Shown: positions 19,560 to 30,469, numbered from the stretch's first letter. The stretch: 64,000 nucleotides of DNA from Photobacterium piscicola (GCF_900166965.1 NZ_FUZI01000015.1:1-64000); one strand, 5' to 3'. The notes: generated by a model from the sequence alone, not told the origin. Numbers and translations: made by a program.

Positions 19560-20762
19560 ATGATAGAAACAAATACATTAGCTTATAAGAAAACCAGTTT
19601 TGCATTGGCATTAGGCTCTTTTATCGTTTTTTGTAATTTGTATTTGTTCCAGCCGTTGTTGCCATTAATGGCGACGGAATTTGCAGTGTCTGCTACTCAG
19701 ATTAATTGGGTATTGGCGGCAACAACATTAATGTTAGCGGTATGTCTTATTCCGTGGGCAATTGCATCAGAAATTGTTGGACGACGCATTATTATGGTGA
19801 TCAGTTTATTGCTGATGCCCATCGTTGGTATTGCAATGATGTTTACTCATGATTTGTTTGCACTGACCTTAGCTCGTGCGGTAATGGGAATATCAGTCGC
19901 TGGTTATGTTGCTGTTGCTGTTGCTTATATGGCAGAAGAATTTAGTCCTAAAGCATTAATGCTCGCGGTTGGTGGTTATATCAGCGCTAATTCATTAGGT
20001 GGAATAGCAGGACGATTATATGGCGGTATTATAGGGGAACAATTAGGTTGGCATTGGGCTGTGTTGGGTATGGCTGTAATGAGTCTCATTGGGGCGCTTA
20101 TTGTGATTAAATTACTACCGCCACAACAACACTTTATTCATCATCATCACCGTCTTAGTATTCATGCTTATCAAGTGGTTGCGCATATTAAACAACCGAT
20201 ATTATGGTTAGCAATGTTGATTGGTGGGGTTAATTTTGCTTTATTTGTTAACCTTTATTCAGTGACAGGATTTAGATTGGTTGCTGCACCGTTTAATTTA
20301 CCTTTAAGTTGGGCGTCATTAATCTTCCTTTGTTACCTCACTGGTACCATAACATCGCGTTTGAGTGGGCGTTGGGCGAGTAAATATAGCCCATTATCAG
20401 GCATGATTTTAGGGGGTGTTTTAAGTTTAGTTGGAATGTGGCTAGGGTTAGTTGAATCGCGTATTACAATATTTATTAGCTTATTATTGTTAAGCTCTGG
20501 CGCATTTTTTACTCATTCATTAGCGTATGCTTGGGTAAGTCAGCATGCTAAAGTTGCGAAGGCAACCGCCACTGCGTTGTATTTAGTCCACTATTACATT
20601 GGTGGCAGTTTAGGCGGTTTCTTCTTGATATATTGTTGGCTACATGGTGGTTGGGATACCGTTGTGATTGGTGGCTCTTTGTTATATATGCTGATGTTTG
20701 TTTGTTGTGGACTATTAATTAAAGCGAAACAGCAGTCCGTTTTAGAATTACAGCCGAATTAA
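19560..20762 (+). CDS. MFS transporter, YnfM-like
   Basis: A 400-residue major facilitator with about 12 membrane segments. The conserved inter-helix loop motif is IASEIVGRR, and a His-rich central loop (HFIHHHHRLSIH, near residue 190) separates the two halves. Its start (YKKTSFALALGSFIVFCNLYLFQPLLPL) resembles E. coli YnfM. The substrate is unknown, and the divergent LysR gene is its likely regulator. It ends seven bases before the convergent PliG-like gene, with no clear terminator between. Confidence 0.85.
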   Translation: MIETNTLAYKKTSFALALGSFIVFCNLYLFQPLLPLMATEFAVSATQINWVLAATTLMLAVCLIPWAIASEIVGRRIIMVISLLLMPIVGIAMMFTHDLFALTLARAVMGISVAGYVAVAVAYMAEEFSPKALMLAVGGYISANSLGGIAGRLYGGIIGEQLGWHWAVLGMAVMSLIGALIVIKLLPPQQHFIHHHHRLSIHAYQVVAHIKQPILWLAMLIGGVNFALFVNLYSVTGFRLVAAPFNLPLSWASLIFLCYLTGTITSRLSGRWASKYSPLSGMILGGVLSLVGMWLGLVESRITIFISLLLLSSGAFFTHSLAYAWVSQHAKVAKATATALYLVHYYIGGSLGGFFLIYCWLHGGWDTVVIGGSLLYMLMFVCCGLLIKAKQQSVLELQPN

Positions 20763-20768
20763 TAACGA

Positions 20769-21185
20769 TCAATCAATACTGATAATCAATTTATAATGGC
20801 TGCTTTCGCCTCGACGAGCAAAGGCACGGTATTGACCAATACGAACACTGTATTTACCGCTATAAGGTAATACATAATCACCTTTATCATTTAGATCTGC
20901 TGAAAATGGAGTTAAATCGGCAAGTCTCTCAAGTTTTTCGTCTAAGAGCACGACCCATAATTTTGTGCTTTTAGTATCAAGAGTAACGTTTAAATGCTGG
21001 CCTTTTTGGGCATAAAAAACATAGTTATTGACATCATAGCCCGCTGTTGTTGCGACATATTCACCGCTGGTGGCCCCTGTTTTAAAGTGGATCGTTTCAT
21101 GGCTATCTGCAGCAATGGCCATAAACGAGCAGCTACTTAAAATGAGGGTGACAAAGAGCAAACCTAATTGTTTGATGTATAACAT
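20769..21185 (-). CDS. PliG-like periplasmic inhibitor of g-type lysozyme
   Basis: A 138-residue exported protein. The signal region (MLYIKQLGLLFVTLILSSCSFMAIAADS) could be cut either at a lipobox-like LSSC or at AIA-ADS. The mature part resembles E. coli PliG, which blocks goose-type lysozyme in the periplasm: a GEYVATTAGYDVNNYVFYAQKGQ segment, then LTPFSADLNDKGDYVLPYSGKYSVRIGQYRAFARR. The assignment rests on remembered motif order (YxFYAxKGQ...GxYxLPxSGKYxxRxxQxRxxAR), so the function is inferred. It stands apart from glpABC behind a hairpin. Confidence 0.65.
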   Translation of the reverse strand: MLYIKQLGLLFVTLILSSCSFMAIAADSHETIHFKTGATSGEYVATTAGYDVNNYVFYAQKGQHLNVTLDTKSTKLWVVLLDEKLERLADLTPFSADLNDKGDYVLPYSGKYSVRIGQYRAFARRGESSHYKLIISID

Positions 21186-21247
21186 AATATGACTTCTTAT
21201 ATCTTTGATGAACCGATCTCGTGTTAGCTATTGCACGAGTTAAAAGA

Positions 21248-21279
21248 ACGCAGTATTTAATCGGGGGGAAATACTGCGT
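21248..21279 (-). terminator. Perfect 11-bp hairpin after glpC, likely terminator
   Basis: ACGCAGTATTT (21248-21258) pairs with its exact complement (21269-21279) around an AATCGGGGGG loop. Read on the minus strand it is followed by TCTTTTAA, 45 bp beyond the glpC stop, so it most likely ends the glpABC transcript. Confidence 0.6.
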
Positions 21280-21323
21280 ATATGATGAGTATTATCAAAA
21301 ATAGAAGATTGGTAAAGTCATGT

Positions 21324-22532
21324 TTAATCAGCGAGTGCCATTGCGAGTAAACTGATTGGGTGGATCGTGGTTAAATTTGCATTTTCTTCAATTTGCCATT
21401 TGCAGGTTTCACAATCAGTTATCGCATAATCAGCGTTAGCACTGCGTATTTTTTGGAATAAATCTTCACCAATTCTCATTGAAGTATCGTAGTTTTCAGT
21501 TTTAAAACCATAAGTACCCGCTAGGCCACAGCATTGACTGTCTAAAACTTCAAGCTCTAGCCCTGGAATCATTTTAAGTAGTTCAATGGTATATAAACTA
21601 CCGCCAGTACGTTCAAGGTGACAAGGTGTGTGATAAACCACTTTTTTATTAACGGGTTTTAGTTTAGGAGTCTTGCCGTTCATAAATGCTTTGAGTAAAA
21701 AACGGGTGACATATTCAATTCGATCGGCAACTTTTGCATTATCAATTTTTAATACATGCGGATATTCTTCACGTAAAGTAAAGGCACAGGTTGAAGAGGT
21801 TGAAACAATGGTTGAATTATATTTTTCAATAACCGCTTCAAAACTTTGCGTGTTAAGTAATGCATTTTTCTTTGCTTTATCAAAGAAGCCATTGGCAATT
21901 AATGGTACGCCGCAGCATTTTTCTTTATCCAATAACTGTACCCCAATATTCATTGCATTCATGACTTTTACAAAATCTTGGCCTAACAGTGGATTATTAT
22001 AATTGACATAACAACCGTGAAAGTAATGTACTTGTTGTGGATAGTGGGTTTGATTCGAACAGTGCTTTTTATACCATTGGCGGAATGTGCCATGAGAATA
22101 TTTAGGTAATGTTTTATGATCATGAACGCCGATGGTTTTATGCATGATCTTTTTAACGGGTTTCATGCCTGTAATCGCATTAACAATAGGCGCAAAAGGG
22201 GTTGCCACAGAACCCATTAAATCAGTATGACTTAACACGAAATCTCGAATTGTTTTAATATTGAGGTCATGTTTAGCGTGTTTACTACGTGCAACGGCAA
22301 TCATGTCACCGATCTTTACTCCTGAAGGGCAAGCGGTTTCACAGCGTTTACAGTTAGTGCAAAGCTTAAGCATATCATCATAAAACTCAGCACTTTTAAT
22401 CCGTAATCGTTCACCATCTGGACCACATTGTTTAGGGCCGGGGTAATTAGGGTTTGCTTTAGCAACAGGGCAATAAACGGTACATACGGTGCATTTAATG
22501 CATTGGTCAAAACTGGTATCTTGCTTGAGCAT
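21324..22532 (-). CDS. glpC: Anaerobic glycerol-3-phosphate dehydrogenase subunit C
   Basis: A 402-residue iron-sulfur subunit. Two [4Fe-4S] ferredoxin motifs lie at the N-terminus (CIKCTVCTVYCPVAKANP and CTNCKRCETACP). Two CCG-type domains (CCGVPLIANG and CCGLAGTYG) follow, as in heterodisulfide-reductase-like subunits. It passes electrons from GlpAB to the quinone pool at the membrane. Its ATG shares one base with the glpB stop (TAATG), so translation is probably coupled. It is the last gene of the operon. Confidence 0.95.
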   Translation of the reverse strand: MLKQDTSFDQCIKCTVCTVYCPVAKANPNYPGPKQCGPDGERLRIKSAEFYDDMLKLCTNCKRCETACPSGVKIGDMIAVARSKHAKHDLNIKTIRDFVLSHTDLMGSVATPFAPIVNAITGMKPVKKIMHKTIGVHDHKTLPKYSHGTFRQWYKKHCSNQTHYPQQVHYFHGCYVNYNNPLLGQDFVKVMNAMNIGVQLLDKEKCCGVPLIANGFFDKAKKNALLNTQSFEAVIEKYNSTIVSTSSTCAFTLREEYPHVLKIDNAKVADRIEYVTRFLLKAFMNGKTPKLKPVNKKVVYHTPCHLERTGGSLYTIELLKMIPGLELEVLDSQCCGLAGTYGFKTENYDTSMRIGEDLFQKIRSANADYAITDCETCKWQIEENANLTTIHPISLLAMALAD

Positions 22533-23875
22533 TAGATATTGCCCTCTGCTAATGATGGAAAAATTGCTGTGGATGTGTGTTTGTCGTGTAACGCGATCAT
22601 TGATTGTGCAGCATGAAACCCTGTGCTGATAGCAACACCACTGCCACTACCTTCAAAAACAGGGTTGTAATGGGCTAAAATAGCACCAGCACAATAAAGG
22701 TTAGTAATCACATTGCCATTAAGGCTTGGTTGTAATTGTTGATTCGTTTCAACACCCATTCCTAGAAATTGATGTGGTTGATCACTGAAAAATTGTGGTT
22801 GATACCAGTGCTGGTGGTTCGTTGATGCTAATGTCGCAGTGTCTAATCCAAAAATAGCTTCTTCAATATGATGACGTTCAGCGTGTAAACCTCGACTAAA
22901 GAAGCTACCACTGGCTAATAAATAATGATTAGCAATTAACGGCATATCACCATGATGACGCGTAAAAATACGTTGGAGTTGGTTATTTTCAAATTCGCCA
23001 TGAGTGACTTCATCACCCGCCAGAATAAGTCCACCTAATGATTTATAATAACCTTTCATTGCATCTTCCAAACGTATACCCAGTAATGATGGCGGCATCG
23101 TTGGAATTTCACATAATGTGTAACCTGTTAATTGTTCCAGTTTGCTAATAACTTTAAGACCAGTCCCATTACCAAACACGGCAGGAAGAACGACTAAATC
23201 AGCTTCACCAATAGTATTCTTCATGGCTAAGGCAAAACGTTGTAGTTTATTGTCATCAGCTAAAACACGAGAAATATCAATTGAACGATATTCACACGGA
23301 TTACGTTGCATTAATTCCGCTTCAGGCAATGCAATAGCGGCAGTGGTAATGTCCACGTTAGCAAAGTGGGGCAGTAGACGTAAATTATCGGCTGCTAATT
23401 GGGGTTGAAAATCACGGAAACCATCAATTGTAACTAATGCTAATTTACGTAATGATTTAGCGGGTTCAAACATCGGAAAAGGGTGTACCGTTGCTTGTGA
23501 TAACCACGTTGCTTTAAATGTCCCCATTGGTGTAATGCGTAAATGGTTACAATCATCTGCTTGATGGTGCAGTTTAATACCAATATTTGCCATTGTTTGT
23601 TGATACCAATCAATTGCTTGACGAGTAACATCAAGTCCTAACTTACTGTAAGGATGCAGTGGTGATTGATGAGATAAAGTATCAAATTCATCAAAAGGGT
23701 AATGTGTTGTTGTGCCGTTAGGTAAACGGCTTAAGACATCAATTGAGCCTGAAGAAAAATGCAGTGCACTTTGACCAGCTGCAATAACGGCTGTTTTGAG
23801 TCCAGCTTGAGCACAACGAATAGCGCAGGTTAAGCCAGCAACACCACCACCAATAATTATATTATCAAATTTCAT
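22532..23875 (-). CDS. glpB: Anaerobic glycerol-3-phosphate dehydrogenase subunit B
   Basis: A 447-residue flavoprotein subunit with an N-terminal dinucleotide-binding motif ([20 protein letters not shown]) and the C-terminal [17 protein letters not shown] block of GlpB. With GlpA and GlpC it oxidises glycerol-3-phosphate to dihydroxyacetone phosphate during anaerobic growth. Start and stop codons overlap those of glpA and glpC by one base each (TAATG). Confidence 0.95.
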   Translation of the reverse strand: MKFDNIIIGGGVAGLTCAIRCAQAGLKTAVIAAGQSALHFSSGSIDVLSRLPNGTTTHYPFDEFDTLSHQSPLHPYSKLGLDVTRQAIDWYQQTMANIGIKLHHQADDCNHLRITPMGTFKATWLSQATVHPFPMFEPAKSLRKLALVTIDGFRDFQPQLAADNLRLLPHFANVDITTAAIALPEAELMQRNPCEYRSIDISRVLADDNKLQRFALAMKNTIGEADLVVLPAVFGNGTGLKVISKLEQLTGYTLCEIPTMPPSLLGIRLEDAMKGYYKSLGGLILAGDEVTHGEFENNQLQRIFTRHHGDMPLIANHYLLASGSFFSRGLHAERHHIEEAIFGLDTATLASTNHQHWYQPQFFSDQPHQFLGMGVETNQQLQPSLNGNVITNLYCAGAILAHYNPVFEGSGSGVAISTGFHAAQSMIALHDKHTSTAIFPSLAEGNI

Positions 23876-25539
23876 TATTTTTCCTCACAGCTTGGATTGA
23901 TAGTGTTGGTAGATGTAGATGTAGATGTAGATGCTGGTGGAATATCACTCACACCAAATAAACCCTCATAGATCCAATAAGAGAATTCACCTTCGCGCAG
24001 CGCATCACCCCAAAAAACAGGTTTAATACCTTTCCAGCGTTCTTCAAGAAAATCACTGAGAATATGACTAGCGTGGTTGCCATCAGTATTACCATATTCA
24101 GCAAATAAACCTGCGGCACGGTAAGAACATAATTCACCTTGACAAGGCCCCATTCCAACACGGGTACGGCGGCGTAAATCGACTAAATTATGCACATCCA
24201 GTTGCTTGATGGCATACTCAACTTCACCACAGGTCACCATTTCACATTCACAAATAATGGCTTGGCTTTTTTTGCTGTCAGTTAAAAATTGCTCAGCACG
24301 TTCACCATGACGATAGTAAGCTGATTGATAAACAGGTTTAGCTAAACTAGCGGTATGCTTAATGGCTTTGGGTTGTTCAGAACCGGGTAATGGTTGTTGA
24401 TGAGTGGTGCAAGGGGTGGTGTTACCCAGCTTTTTAGCGATAAGATCGGTTGTCCATTCAGCCATCATGCGGTAAGTCATTAACTTACCGCCCGTGATAG
24501 TAATAAAACCGTCCATGCTATCGCGTTCAGCATGATCTAATAGCACGATCCCGCGGCTGATATTACGCCCACTAGTATCGCCATCTACAGCAACTAATGG
24601 ACGTACGCCAGCATAAGCTCGTAATACCCGAGTATTAGCCATGATAGGTGCTAGTTTGGCACCTTCTTTTAAGAGAATATCAATTTCTCTGCTAGTGACA
24701 TGCAAATCATCAATATCTTTATAATCAATACGTTCAGATGTTGTACCAATTAATGAGATGGTATCACCAGGAACTAAAATATCGGCATCAGAAGGTTTAC
24801 GGCAACGGTTGATCACTAAGTTGTTAATTCGATAATCTAAGATCAATAATGATCCTTTGGCTGGGAACATAGTGATATTAAGATCGCCATACTCACAGAT
24901 TTGTTGTCCCCAGATCCCGGCGGCATTGATAACTTGTTGAGCTCTAATTTCAAAGTGGGTATTGGTTTTTAAATTTAAACATTTAACCCCTTTAACGACG
25001 CCATTGTGTTGAATAAGCGCGGTGACAAAAGTGTGATTAAAAAGTTGTGCACCGTGTTCGATCGCATCAAGCGCGTTGGAAGAAGCAAGGCGAAAAGGGT
25101 CAATTGTACCGTCGGGGACCTTTACTGCACCTATAAGCTGTGGATTACAATTAGGCTCTAATCGTAATGCCTGCTGTGGTGTTAATTGTTCAACGTCAAT
25201 ATCAGCACTTTGACAGGAACTGATAAATTGTTGTTGAAATTGCAGATCGTCATCGGGAAGGGAAATAAATAATCCCTGCGTATCTTCCACACAATGGCGG
25301 GCAATATTTTTAAGAATACGGTTTTCAATGATGCACTCTTTGGCTGATTCTGGATCAGTAACCGCATAGCGAGCACCAGAATGAAGTAAGCCATGATTAC
25401 GGCCGGTTGTACCAGAGGCTAAATCGTCTTTTTCAATCAAGATACATTTGATACCGCGCAGGGCGCAGTCACGCATAATTCCTGTTCCTGTTGCGCCACC
25501 ACCGATGATCACAACCTCTGTTTCTAACCAAGTCGTCAT
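23875..25539 (-). CDS. glpA: Anaerobic glycerol-3-phosphate dehydrogenase subunit A
   Basis: A 554-residue catalytic FAD subunit. It has [20 protein letters not shown] at residues 9-28, the [18 protein letters not shown] substrate/FAD block, and a C-terminal [2Fe-2S]-like BFD domain ([15 protein letters not shown] ... [10 protein letters not shown]). The C-terminal tail contains a short Ser-Thr run (STSTSTST), encoded by a simple repeat near 23905-23930. It is the first gene of glpABC. A GlpR-like dyad lies about 115 bp upstream. Confidence 0.96.
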   Translation of the reverse strand: MTTWLETEVVIIGGGATGTGIMRDCALRGIKCILIEKDDLASGTTGRNHGLLHSGARYAVTDPESAKECIIENRILKNIARHCVEDTQGLFISLPDDDLQFQQQFISSCQSADIDVEQLTPQQALRLEPNCNPQLIGAVKVPDGTIDPFRLASSNALDAIEHGAQLFNHTFVTALIQHNGVVKGVKCLNLKTNTHFEIRAQQVINAAGIWGQQICEYGDLNITMFPAKGSLLILDYRINNLVINRCRKPSDADILVPGDTISLIGTTSERIDYKDIDDLHVTSREIDILLKEGAKLAPIMANTRVLRAYAGVRPLVAVDGDTSGRNISRGIVLLDHAERDSMDGFITITGGKLMTYRMMAEWTTDLIAKKLGNTTPCTTHQQPLPGSEQPKAIKHTASLAKPVYQSAYYRHGERAEQFLTDSKKSQAIICECEMVTCGEVEYAIKQLDVHNLVDLRRRTRVGMGPCQGELCSYRAAGLFAEYGNTDGNHASHILSDFLEERWKGIKPVFWGDALREGEFSYWIYEGLFGVSDIPPASTSTSTSTNTINPSCEEK

Positions 25540-25652
25540 GTTCGTTTCGCTTATCGTTATTGAATATATTATTAGCGTTGATAACGCCCACTATTTTAAT
25601 AGGGTTAATATGCCACTAAATTACATAACGTTTGGTGAGCCATCGCACACAA

Positions 25653-25668
25653 ATGAGCGAACGAACAT
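25653..25668. promoter_or_regulatory. Putative GlpR operator upstream of glpA
   Basis: ATGAGCGAACGAACAT is an imperfect dyad of the ATGTTCG/CGAACAT type recognised by GlpR in enterobacteria. It lies 114 bp upstream of glpA. A second half-site (TGTTCGTT) follows at about 25685. GlpR control is inferred from this match and from the operon's identity. Confidence 0.5.
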
Positions 25669-25830
25669 TTTATACGTTCCTTTTTGTTCGTTGAAGTGTC
25701 GTTTAGATAATATAAAGTCTTGGTTGGCATAAGTTGCGAATCAATTCGTGGAGGTTAATTGTTAATAGAAAGCTCTCATTCGCATCTTGCTGTGACTTGA
25801 GTATAATTGTGCTCCTTTTATTTTTAATTG

Positions 25831-26508
25831 ATGCTTATTATGATCGGCTATCTCGCATTTTTAATTCCAGCACTGCTTGGTGCGCAATGTATTCTTACGT
25901 TAGTACTCACTAAAGGGGAGATTTGCCCTGGCCAACGAGGTCGAGTGCATAAAATGCTGCCAGTACTGCTTATTGGTTGGTTATTGGCTGCCATTAGCCA
26001 AGTATGGGCAGTACTGCCTTTATTGAGTTTGTTATTCTTTACTGTCAAAGTGAAAACCAGTAAAACGCGAGATTCAGGACCGTTAAAGGTACTTTATGGA
26101 TCTAATTTACTAGGTTTTATTAGTTGGATTTTTCTATTTCCTATAATGGATATGCCGGAAGTATTGCTAAGTTTAGTGGCGATGGCTTTATATGGTAGTT
26201 TACTTGCTCATGTTTTATTGACGTTCTCACGTACACGTTTACAGGCTTTTCACCGTATATTGCCATTTGTTGGTTTTATCAGTGCGATAGTGTCGGTATT
26301 ACTCTTAGTTTGGAAAATTATCTTCATGGGTGAGGCAGCAACAGCCCCTTATACTGTTGAAATTGTTGTTGCATTATTGTGTTTGGTTGCCGCATTATTG
26401 GTGTGGGCGGGGCATATTTTATTGCATAAGACAGTAAATAAATGGCAGTTATTAGTGGCGGCTGCGCTACTTACATTTTCTGCGGTAATGCAATTAACGT
26501 TATTTTAA
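25831..26508 (+). CDS. Conserved-looking integral membrane protein, unknown
   Basis: About 225 residues with seven or so hydrophobic segments and almost no soluble part. A polar cytoplasmic loop (VKVKTSKTRDSGPLKV) follows helix 2-3, and a basic loop (FSRTRLQAFHR) lies near residue 135. I do not recognise the family. ATG 25831 is chosen, though TTG 25828 and ATG 25840 are also possible and no good ribosome site is seen. It has its own terminator and is divergent from glpABC with about 290 bp between. Confidence 0.6.
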   Translation: MLIMIGYLAFLIPALLGAQCILTLVLTKGEICPGQRGRVHKMLPVLLIGWLLAAISQVWAVLPLLSLLFFTVKVKTSKTRDSGPLKVLYGSNLLGFISWIFLFPIMDMPEVLLSLVAMALYGSLLAHVLLTFSRTRLQAFHRILPFVGFISAIVSVLLLVWKIIFMGEAATAPYTVEIVVALLCLVAALLVWAGHILLHKTVNKWQLLVAAALLTFSAVMQLTLF

Positions 26509-26532
26509 TACTAAATATTTATCAGTGTTATG

Positions 26533-26567
26533 AGCCTTTATCTTGGTTGAGATAAGGGCTTTTTTTT
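26533..26567 (+). terminator. Terminator after the unknown membrane protein
   Basis: AGCCTTTATCT (26533-26543) pairs with AGATAAGGGCT (26550-26560) and is followed by an eight-T run. Confidence 0.8.
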
Positions 26568-26660
26568 ATCTGTTATTGATGGAAAGGAGAAACAGTAATA
26601 AGTCGTCTATGCTTAATAAAACAAAGGTTGGCTGTGATCATTAAGCAGTAAGGGGGAATA

Positions 26661-26849
26661 ATGGAAATCAATAATTTACTTGGTATGGATACCCATATTG
26701 TGATTGGTATCGTTAATGAGCGTTTACGATTAGAGTGTCATTCAATGGCAGAATTAGCATCTCGTTATGAATTAAGTGAGACCGAGCTTTCTGAAAAACT
26801 GGCTCAACAAGGTTATCACTACGATCCGTTGAATAATCAGTTTAAGTAA
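26661..26849 (+). CDS. DUF4250 small protein
   Basis: A 62-residue soluble protein behind a strong AAGGGGG ribosome site. The pattern NLLGMDTHIVIGIVNERLRLECHSMAELASRYELSETELSEKLAQQGYHYDPLNNQFK is that of DUF4250 proteins: MDxxI near the start, a helix-turn-helix-like middle and GYxYxxxxNQF at the end. The function is unknown. It converges with metR and stands alone. Confidence 0.75.
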   Translation: MEINNLLGMDTHIVIGIVNERLRLECHSMAELASRYELSETELSEKLAQQGYHYDPLNNQFK

Positions 26850-26873
26850 ATAGCGATGGCATTATACAAGGTG

Positions 26874-27785
26874 TTAAACCGTTTTAATGCCTTGTAAATG
26901 TTGCTGACATTGTTGTTTCGCCGTTGCAAAAAAAGCCTCTAAATAATGATGTTTTTGTTCTGAAGCTCGTACCCCTGCAAATAAACGCCGCCATAATCCC
27001 TTACCTAATGGTTTACTAACAATTAATCCTTGATGCACAAAATTATCAACCGCCCAATTCGGTAACGCTGCGACTCCCATTCCTGCTGATACCATCTGAA
27101 TTAACATTAAACTATTATCTGCTTGTTTCCATGCTAATGGATCAATGCCTGCGGGTTGTAGAAAGTGTTTTACTATATCTAGTCGGTTACGCTGGATGGG
27201 ATAACTGAGTAGGGTTTGATCTGCAAGATCAGCCGCCACAATATGTGATTTAAAAGCTAATGCTGATTGTGGCGCAACGATTAAACACATTTCAAAATCA
27301 AACAATGGCTCATAATGAATTTCATGACGAGGTTGAATATCGGATGTGATGACTAAATCTAATTCACCTTTTGCAAGGGCAGGGATTGGCTCAAAACTAA
27401 ACCCTGATGAAAAATCAATATCCACATCTGGCCACAAGACTTGGTACTGTTTTAATGCTGGCATTAGCCATTGAAAACAAGAATGGCACTCAATTGCTAT
27501 CTGTAATCGACCGGCTGTTTGGTGTCTACAGCTAACTAATTCTTGTTCTGCTGCTTGTATTGTAGGTAAAACGTTATCCGCTAAAGCCAATAGTACTTTT
27601 CCTTCTGCTGTAAAGCATACTGGGCGTGTTTTGCGTAAAAAAAGCGGATTACCTAAACGTTGTTCCAGATCTTTTAATTGATGAGAGAGCGCTGATTGCG
27701 TTAGGCATAAATTATTGGCTGTTGCGGTGAGAGAGCCCGTTGTTCTTAATACTGTTAATGTTTTTAGATGTTTAAGTTCAATCAT
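26874..27785 (-). CDS. metR: MetR, LysR-family activator of methionine genes
   Basis: A 303-residue LysR regulator whose N-terminus (MIELKHLKTLTVLRTTGSLTATANNLCLTQSALSHQLKDLEQRLG) closely follows E. coli MetR. It activates metE and other methionine genes, with homocysteine as co-effector. It is divergent from metE across a 278-bp region holding MetJ and MetR sites, the classical metR-metE arrangement. Confidence 0.93.
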   Translation of the reverse strand: MIELKHLKTLTVLRTTGSLTATANNLCLTQSALSHQLKDLEQRLGNPLFLRKTRPVCFTAEGKVLLALADNVLPTIQAAEQELVSCRHQTAGRLQIAIECHSCFQWLMPALKQYQVLWPDVDIDFSSGFSFEPIPALAKGELDLVITSDIQPRHEIHYEPLFDFEMCLIVAPQSALAFKSHIVAADLADQTLLSYPIQRNRLDIVKHFLQPAGIDPLAWKQADNSLMLIQMVSAGMGVAALPNWAVDNFVHQGLIVSKPLGKGLWRRLFAGVRASEQKHHYLEAFFATAKQQCQQHLQGIKTV

Positions 27786-27853
27786 GTTCCATCCTTGGAT
27801 CTTTGTGACATAAATTGATTGTTTTTTAATCTACGCTGTTAATTTGAGATTGT

Positions 27854-27877
27854 AAACATCTAGACGTCTAAATGTCC
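27854..27877. promoter_or_regulatory. MetJ operator: three tandem met boxes
   Basis: A perfect met box AGACGTCT (27862-27869) is flanked in the same 8-bp phase by AAACATCT (27854-27861, 6/8 match) and AAATGTCC (27870-27877, 5/8). MetJ binds such tandem octamers cooperatively with S-adenosylmethionine. This would repress metE, metR or both. Confidence 0.8.
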
Positions 27878-27917
27878 ACTTTAATGGTTGATTAGATGAA
27901 TTACCAGTATTCAAATG

Positions 27918-27930
27918 TGAAATAAATTCA
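27918..27930. promoter_or_regulatory. MetR binding site
   Basis: TGAAATAAATTCA is an exact match to the MetR consensus TGAA-N5-TTCA. It lies between the met boxes and metE. A looser TGAA-N9-TTCA pair lies just upstream, ending at 27913. Confidence 0.7.
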
Positions 27931-28063
27931 TGATCATTATGAGATAAATTACCTTGTTGTCAGTGTTGTTGTCCGTCACTGTGTTAATCAATCGATGTCA
28001 TCTTAGCCATTGTTTTTATATGGTTTTATGGTTGGTAAAATATTGAATTATAGGGATGTAACA

Positions 28064-30385
28064 ATGACAATAGCATTAAATGAAACGACCACAGCAGCAA
28101 AAACAGTTACTCATATACTTGGTTATCCACGGGTTGGAAGTCAACGTGAATTAAAGTTTGCTCAAGAGTGTTATTGGCGTGGTGAGAGTGATCAAGTACA
28201 ACTGAAACAGGTTGGAAAAGACTTACGTCATCGTCATTGGAATGATCAAATTAAAGCCGGACTTGATTATGTTGCGGTTGGGGATTTTGCTTGGTATGAC
28301 CATGTATTAGGAACCAGCATGTTGCTTGGACATATTCCAACACGTCATCAACAAGGTTTTCCTGATTTAGATACGTTGTTCAGTGTTGCACGTGGCAAAG
28401 CACCAACAGGATGCTCCTGTGCTGCCGCTGATATGACGAAATGGTTTAACACTAACTATCATTATATCGTGCCTGAATTTACAGCGGAAGATAGCTTTAA
28501 TGTCAGTTGGCAACAGTTGTTTGAAGAAGTCGCTGAGGCAAAAAAAGCGGGTCATAATGTCAAACCCGTATTATTAGGCCCTGTGTCTTATTTATGGTTA
28601 GGAAAAGAAAAACAACAAGGGTTCGATCGCTTAACATTACTGCCACGATTGTTGACGGCCTATCAGCAAATATTGACTAAATTAGCGGCATTAGGTGTCG
28701 AGTGGGTACAGATTGACGAACCAGCACTCACCCTTGAATTGCCGCATGAATGGGCGGCGAGTTTTAAACTAGCTTATCAAGTGTTACATGGTGGGCCTAA
28801 GTTATTATTGACCACGTATTTTGATGATATTAGTCACCAATTAGCTGTAATTTCGCAGCTCAGTGTTGATGGTTTACATATTGATTTATCAGCAGCACCT
28901 GCACAATTAACGGCTGTTTCTGAGGCCATCCCTGATCATTGGGTATTATCTGCTGGAGTGATCAATGGGCGTAATGTGTGGCGAGCTGATCTCGTTGAAT
29001 GGCTAACGTGTTTACAACCAATTAAACAACAATTGGGAGCGAATTTATGGCTGGCAAGCTCTTGCTCGTTATTACATAGCCCGCTAGATGTCGATAGTGA
29101 AACAGATCTCGATGCCGATGTTCGTCAATGGCTCGCTTTTGCGAAACAAAAATGTGGTGAAATTACGTTATTAGCCCAAGCGCTTGATGGTGATCAGAAT
29201 GCGATTGCTGAATGTGCAGCTTATAGCGCTAGTATAAAAGATCGTCTGAGCTGTGAGCGAGTGAATAATCTGCAAGTACAACAACGGACAGCGGCAATTA
29301 CGCCTCAATGGGCTGAGCGTGATCTTCCTTATTCTGAACGGGCGATTCAACAGCAACACGCGTTACAGTTGCCATTATTACCGACTACGACCATTGGTTC
29401 ATTTCCGCAAACAACGACGATTCGTAGTCAACGTAGTGATTTTAAAGCAGGGCGTCTCACTGAGTCTGATTATAATCAAGCGCTACAAGTACATATTCAA
29501 GAGGCAATTACTCGCCAGCATCGTTTGGGGCTTGATGTTCTCGTTCATGGTGAAGCCGAACGCAATGATATGGTGGAGTATTTTGCAGAGCAACTAGAGG
29601 GCTTTGTAGTGACGCAATATGGATGGGTGCAAAGCTATGGCTCGCGTTGTGTAAAACCTGCAATTATTGTGTCGGATATTTATCGCGCCCAGCCAATGAC
29701 CGTTGAATGGATCCGTTATGCCCAATCATTAACGACTCAACTGGTGAAAGGTATGCTAACTGGTCCTGTAACGATATTAGGTTGGACGTTTGCGCGTGAA
29801 GATTTATCACGAGAAGCGATAGCAAATCAAATTGCTTTAGCGTTACGGGATGAAGTTACTGATTTGCAGGCCGCTGGAATTAAAATTATTCAAATTGATG
29901 AGCCAGCAATAAGAGAAGGGTTACCGCTAAAACAAAGTCAATGGCAAGAGTATCTCGATTGGGCAGTCAAGGCGTTTAAGATCTCAGCCGCAGGGGCTGC
30001 ACCACAAACACAAATTCATACTCATATGTGTTATAGCGAGTTTAACCAGATTATTGCGTCTGTTGCAGCATTAGATGCTGATGTGATAACGATTGAAACA
30101 TCACGATCAGATATGGACCTACTCAAGGCGTTTGAAGTGTTTGCTTACCCTAATGAAATCGGTCCTGGCGTGTATGATATTCATTCACCTAATATTCCAG
30201 ACGTCGATACGATAACGGCATTAATTGATAAAGCCGCGACATTCATTCCGATTGAGCGTTTATGGATCAATCCTGATTGTGGTTTAAAAACGCGGAATTG
30301 GACGGAAACTGAAGCGGCCTTAACCAATATGGTGACTGCGGCACATATTCTGCGTGAAAAATATCACAAGGTTAATGCTGCATAA
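28064..30385 (+). CDS. metE: Cobalamin-independent methionine synthase
   Basis: A 773-residue enzyme that transfers methyl from 5-methyltetrahydropteroyl-triglutamate to homocysteine. The N-terminal domain starts [19 protein letters not shown]. The C-terminal catalytic domain has [10 protein letters not shown] and the zinc ligands His654, Cys656, Glu678 and Cys739 ([20 protein letters not shown]), matching the E. coli set with its spacing. The frame is open to 28010, but ATG 28064 has AGGGAT correctly spaced. It is controlled from the intergenic MetJ/MetR sites. Confidence 0.96.
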   Translation: MTIALNETTTAAKTVTHILGYPRVGSQRELKFAQECYWRGESDQVQLKQVGKDLRHRHWNDQIKAGLDYVAVGDFAWYDHVLGTSMLLGHIPTRHQQGFPDLDTLFSVARGKAPTGCSCAAADMTKWFNTNYHYIVPEFTAEDSFNVSWQQLFEEVAEAKKAGHNVKPVLLGPVSYLWLGKEKQQGFDRLTLLPRLLTAYQQILTKLAALGVEWVQIDEPALTLELPHEWAASFKLAYQVLHGGPKLLLTTYFDDISHQLAVISQLSVDGLHIDLSAAPAQLTAVSEAIPDHWVLSAGVINGRNVWRADLVEWLTCLQPIKQQLGANLWLASSCSLLHSPLDVDSETDLDADVRQWLAFAKQKCGEITLLAQALDGDQNAIAECAAYSASIKDRLSCERVNNLQVQQRTAAITPQWAERDLPYSERAIQQQHALQLPLLPTTTIGSFPQTTTIRSQRSDFKAGRLTESDYNQALQVHIQEAITRQHRLGLDVLVHGEAERNDMVEYFAEQLEGFVVTQYGWVQSYGSRCVKPAIIVSDIYRAQPMTVEWIRYAQSLTTQLVKGMLTGPVTILGWTFAREDLSREAIANQIALALRDEVTDLQAAGIKIIQIDEPAIREGLPLKQSQWQEYLDWAVKAFKISAAGAAPQTQIHTHMCYSEFNQIIASVAALDADVITIETSRSDMDLLKAFEVFAYPNEIGPGVYDIHSPNIPDVDTITALIDKAATFIPIERLWINPDCGLKTRNWTETEAALTNMVTAAHILREKYHKVNAA

Positions 30386-30400
30386 TCTGTGAATAATAAA

Positions 30401-30455
30401 AAAGCCGTTTACACAGCTTTCTTTGTTATCGAAAGTGTGTAAACGGCTTTTATTT
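30401..30455. terminator. Strong bidirectional terminator of metE and the HslJ-like gene
   Basis: AAAGCCGTTTACAC (30401-30414) pairs with GTGTAAACGGCTTT (30437-30450). An A run before and a T run after serve both convergent genes. Confidence 0.9.
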
Positions 30456-30469
30456 TTATTGAGAGGCGA

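Noticed and set aside
25448..25732. 94-residue plus-strand ORF across the glpA start and promoter
   Set aside because: It runs antisense to glpA and through the GlpR-like site; it has no coding features.
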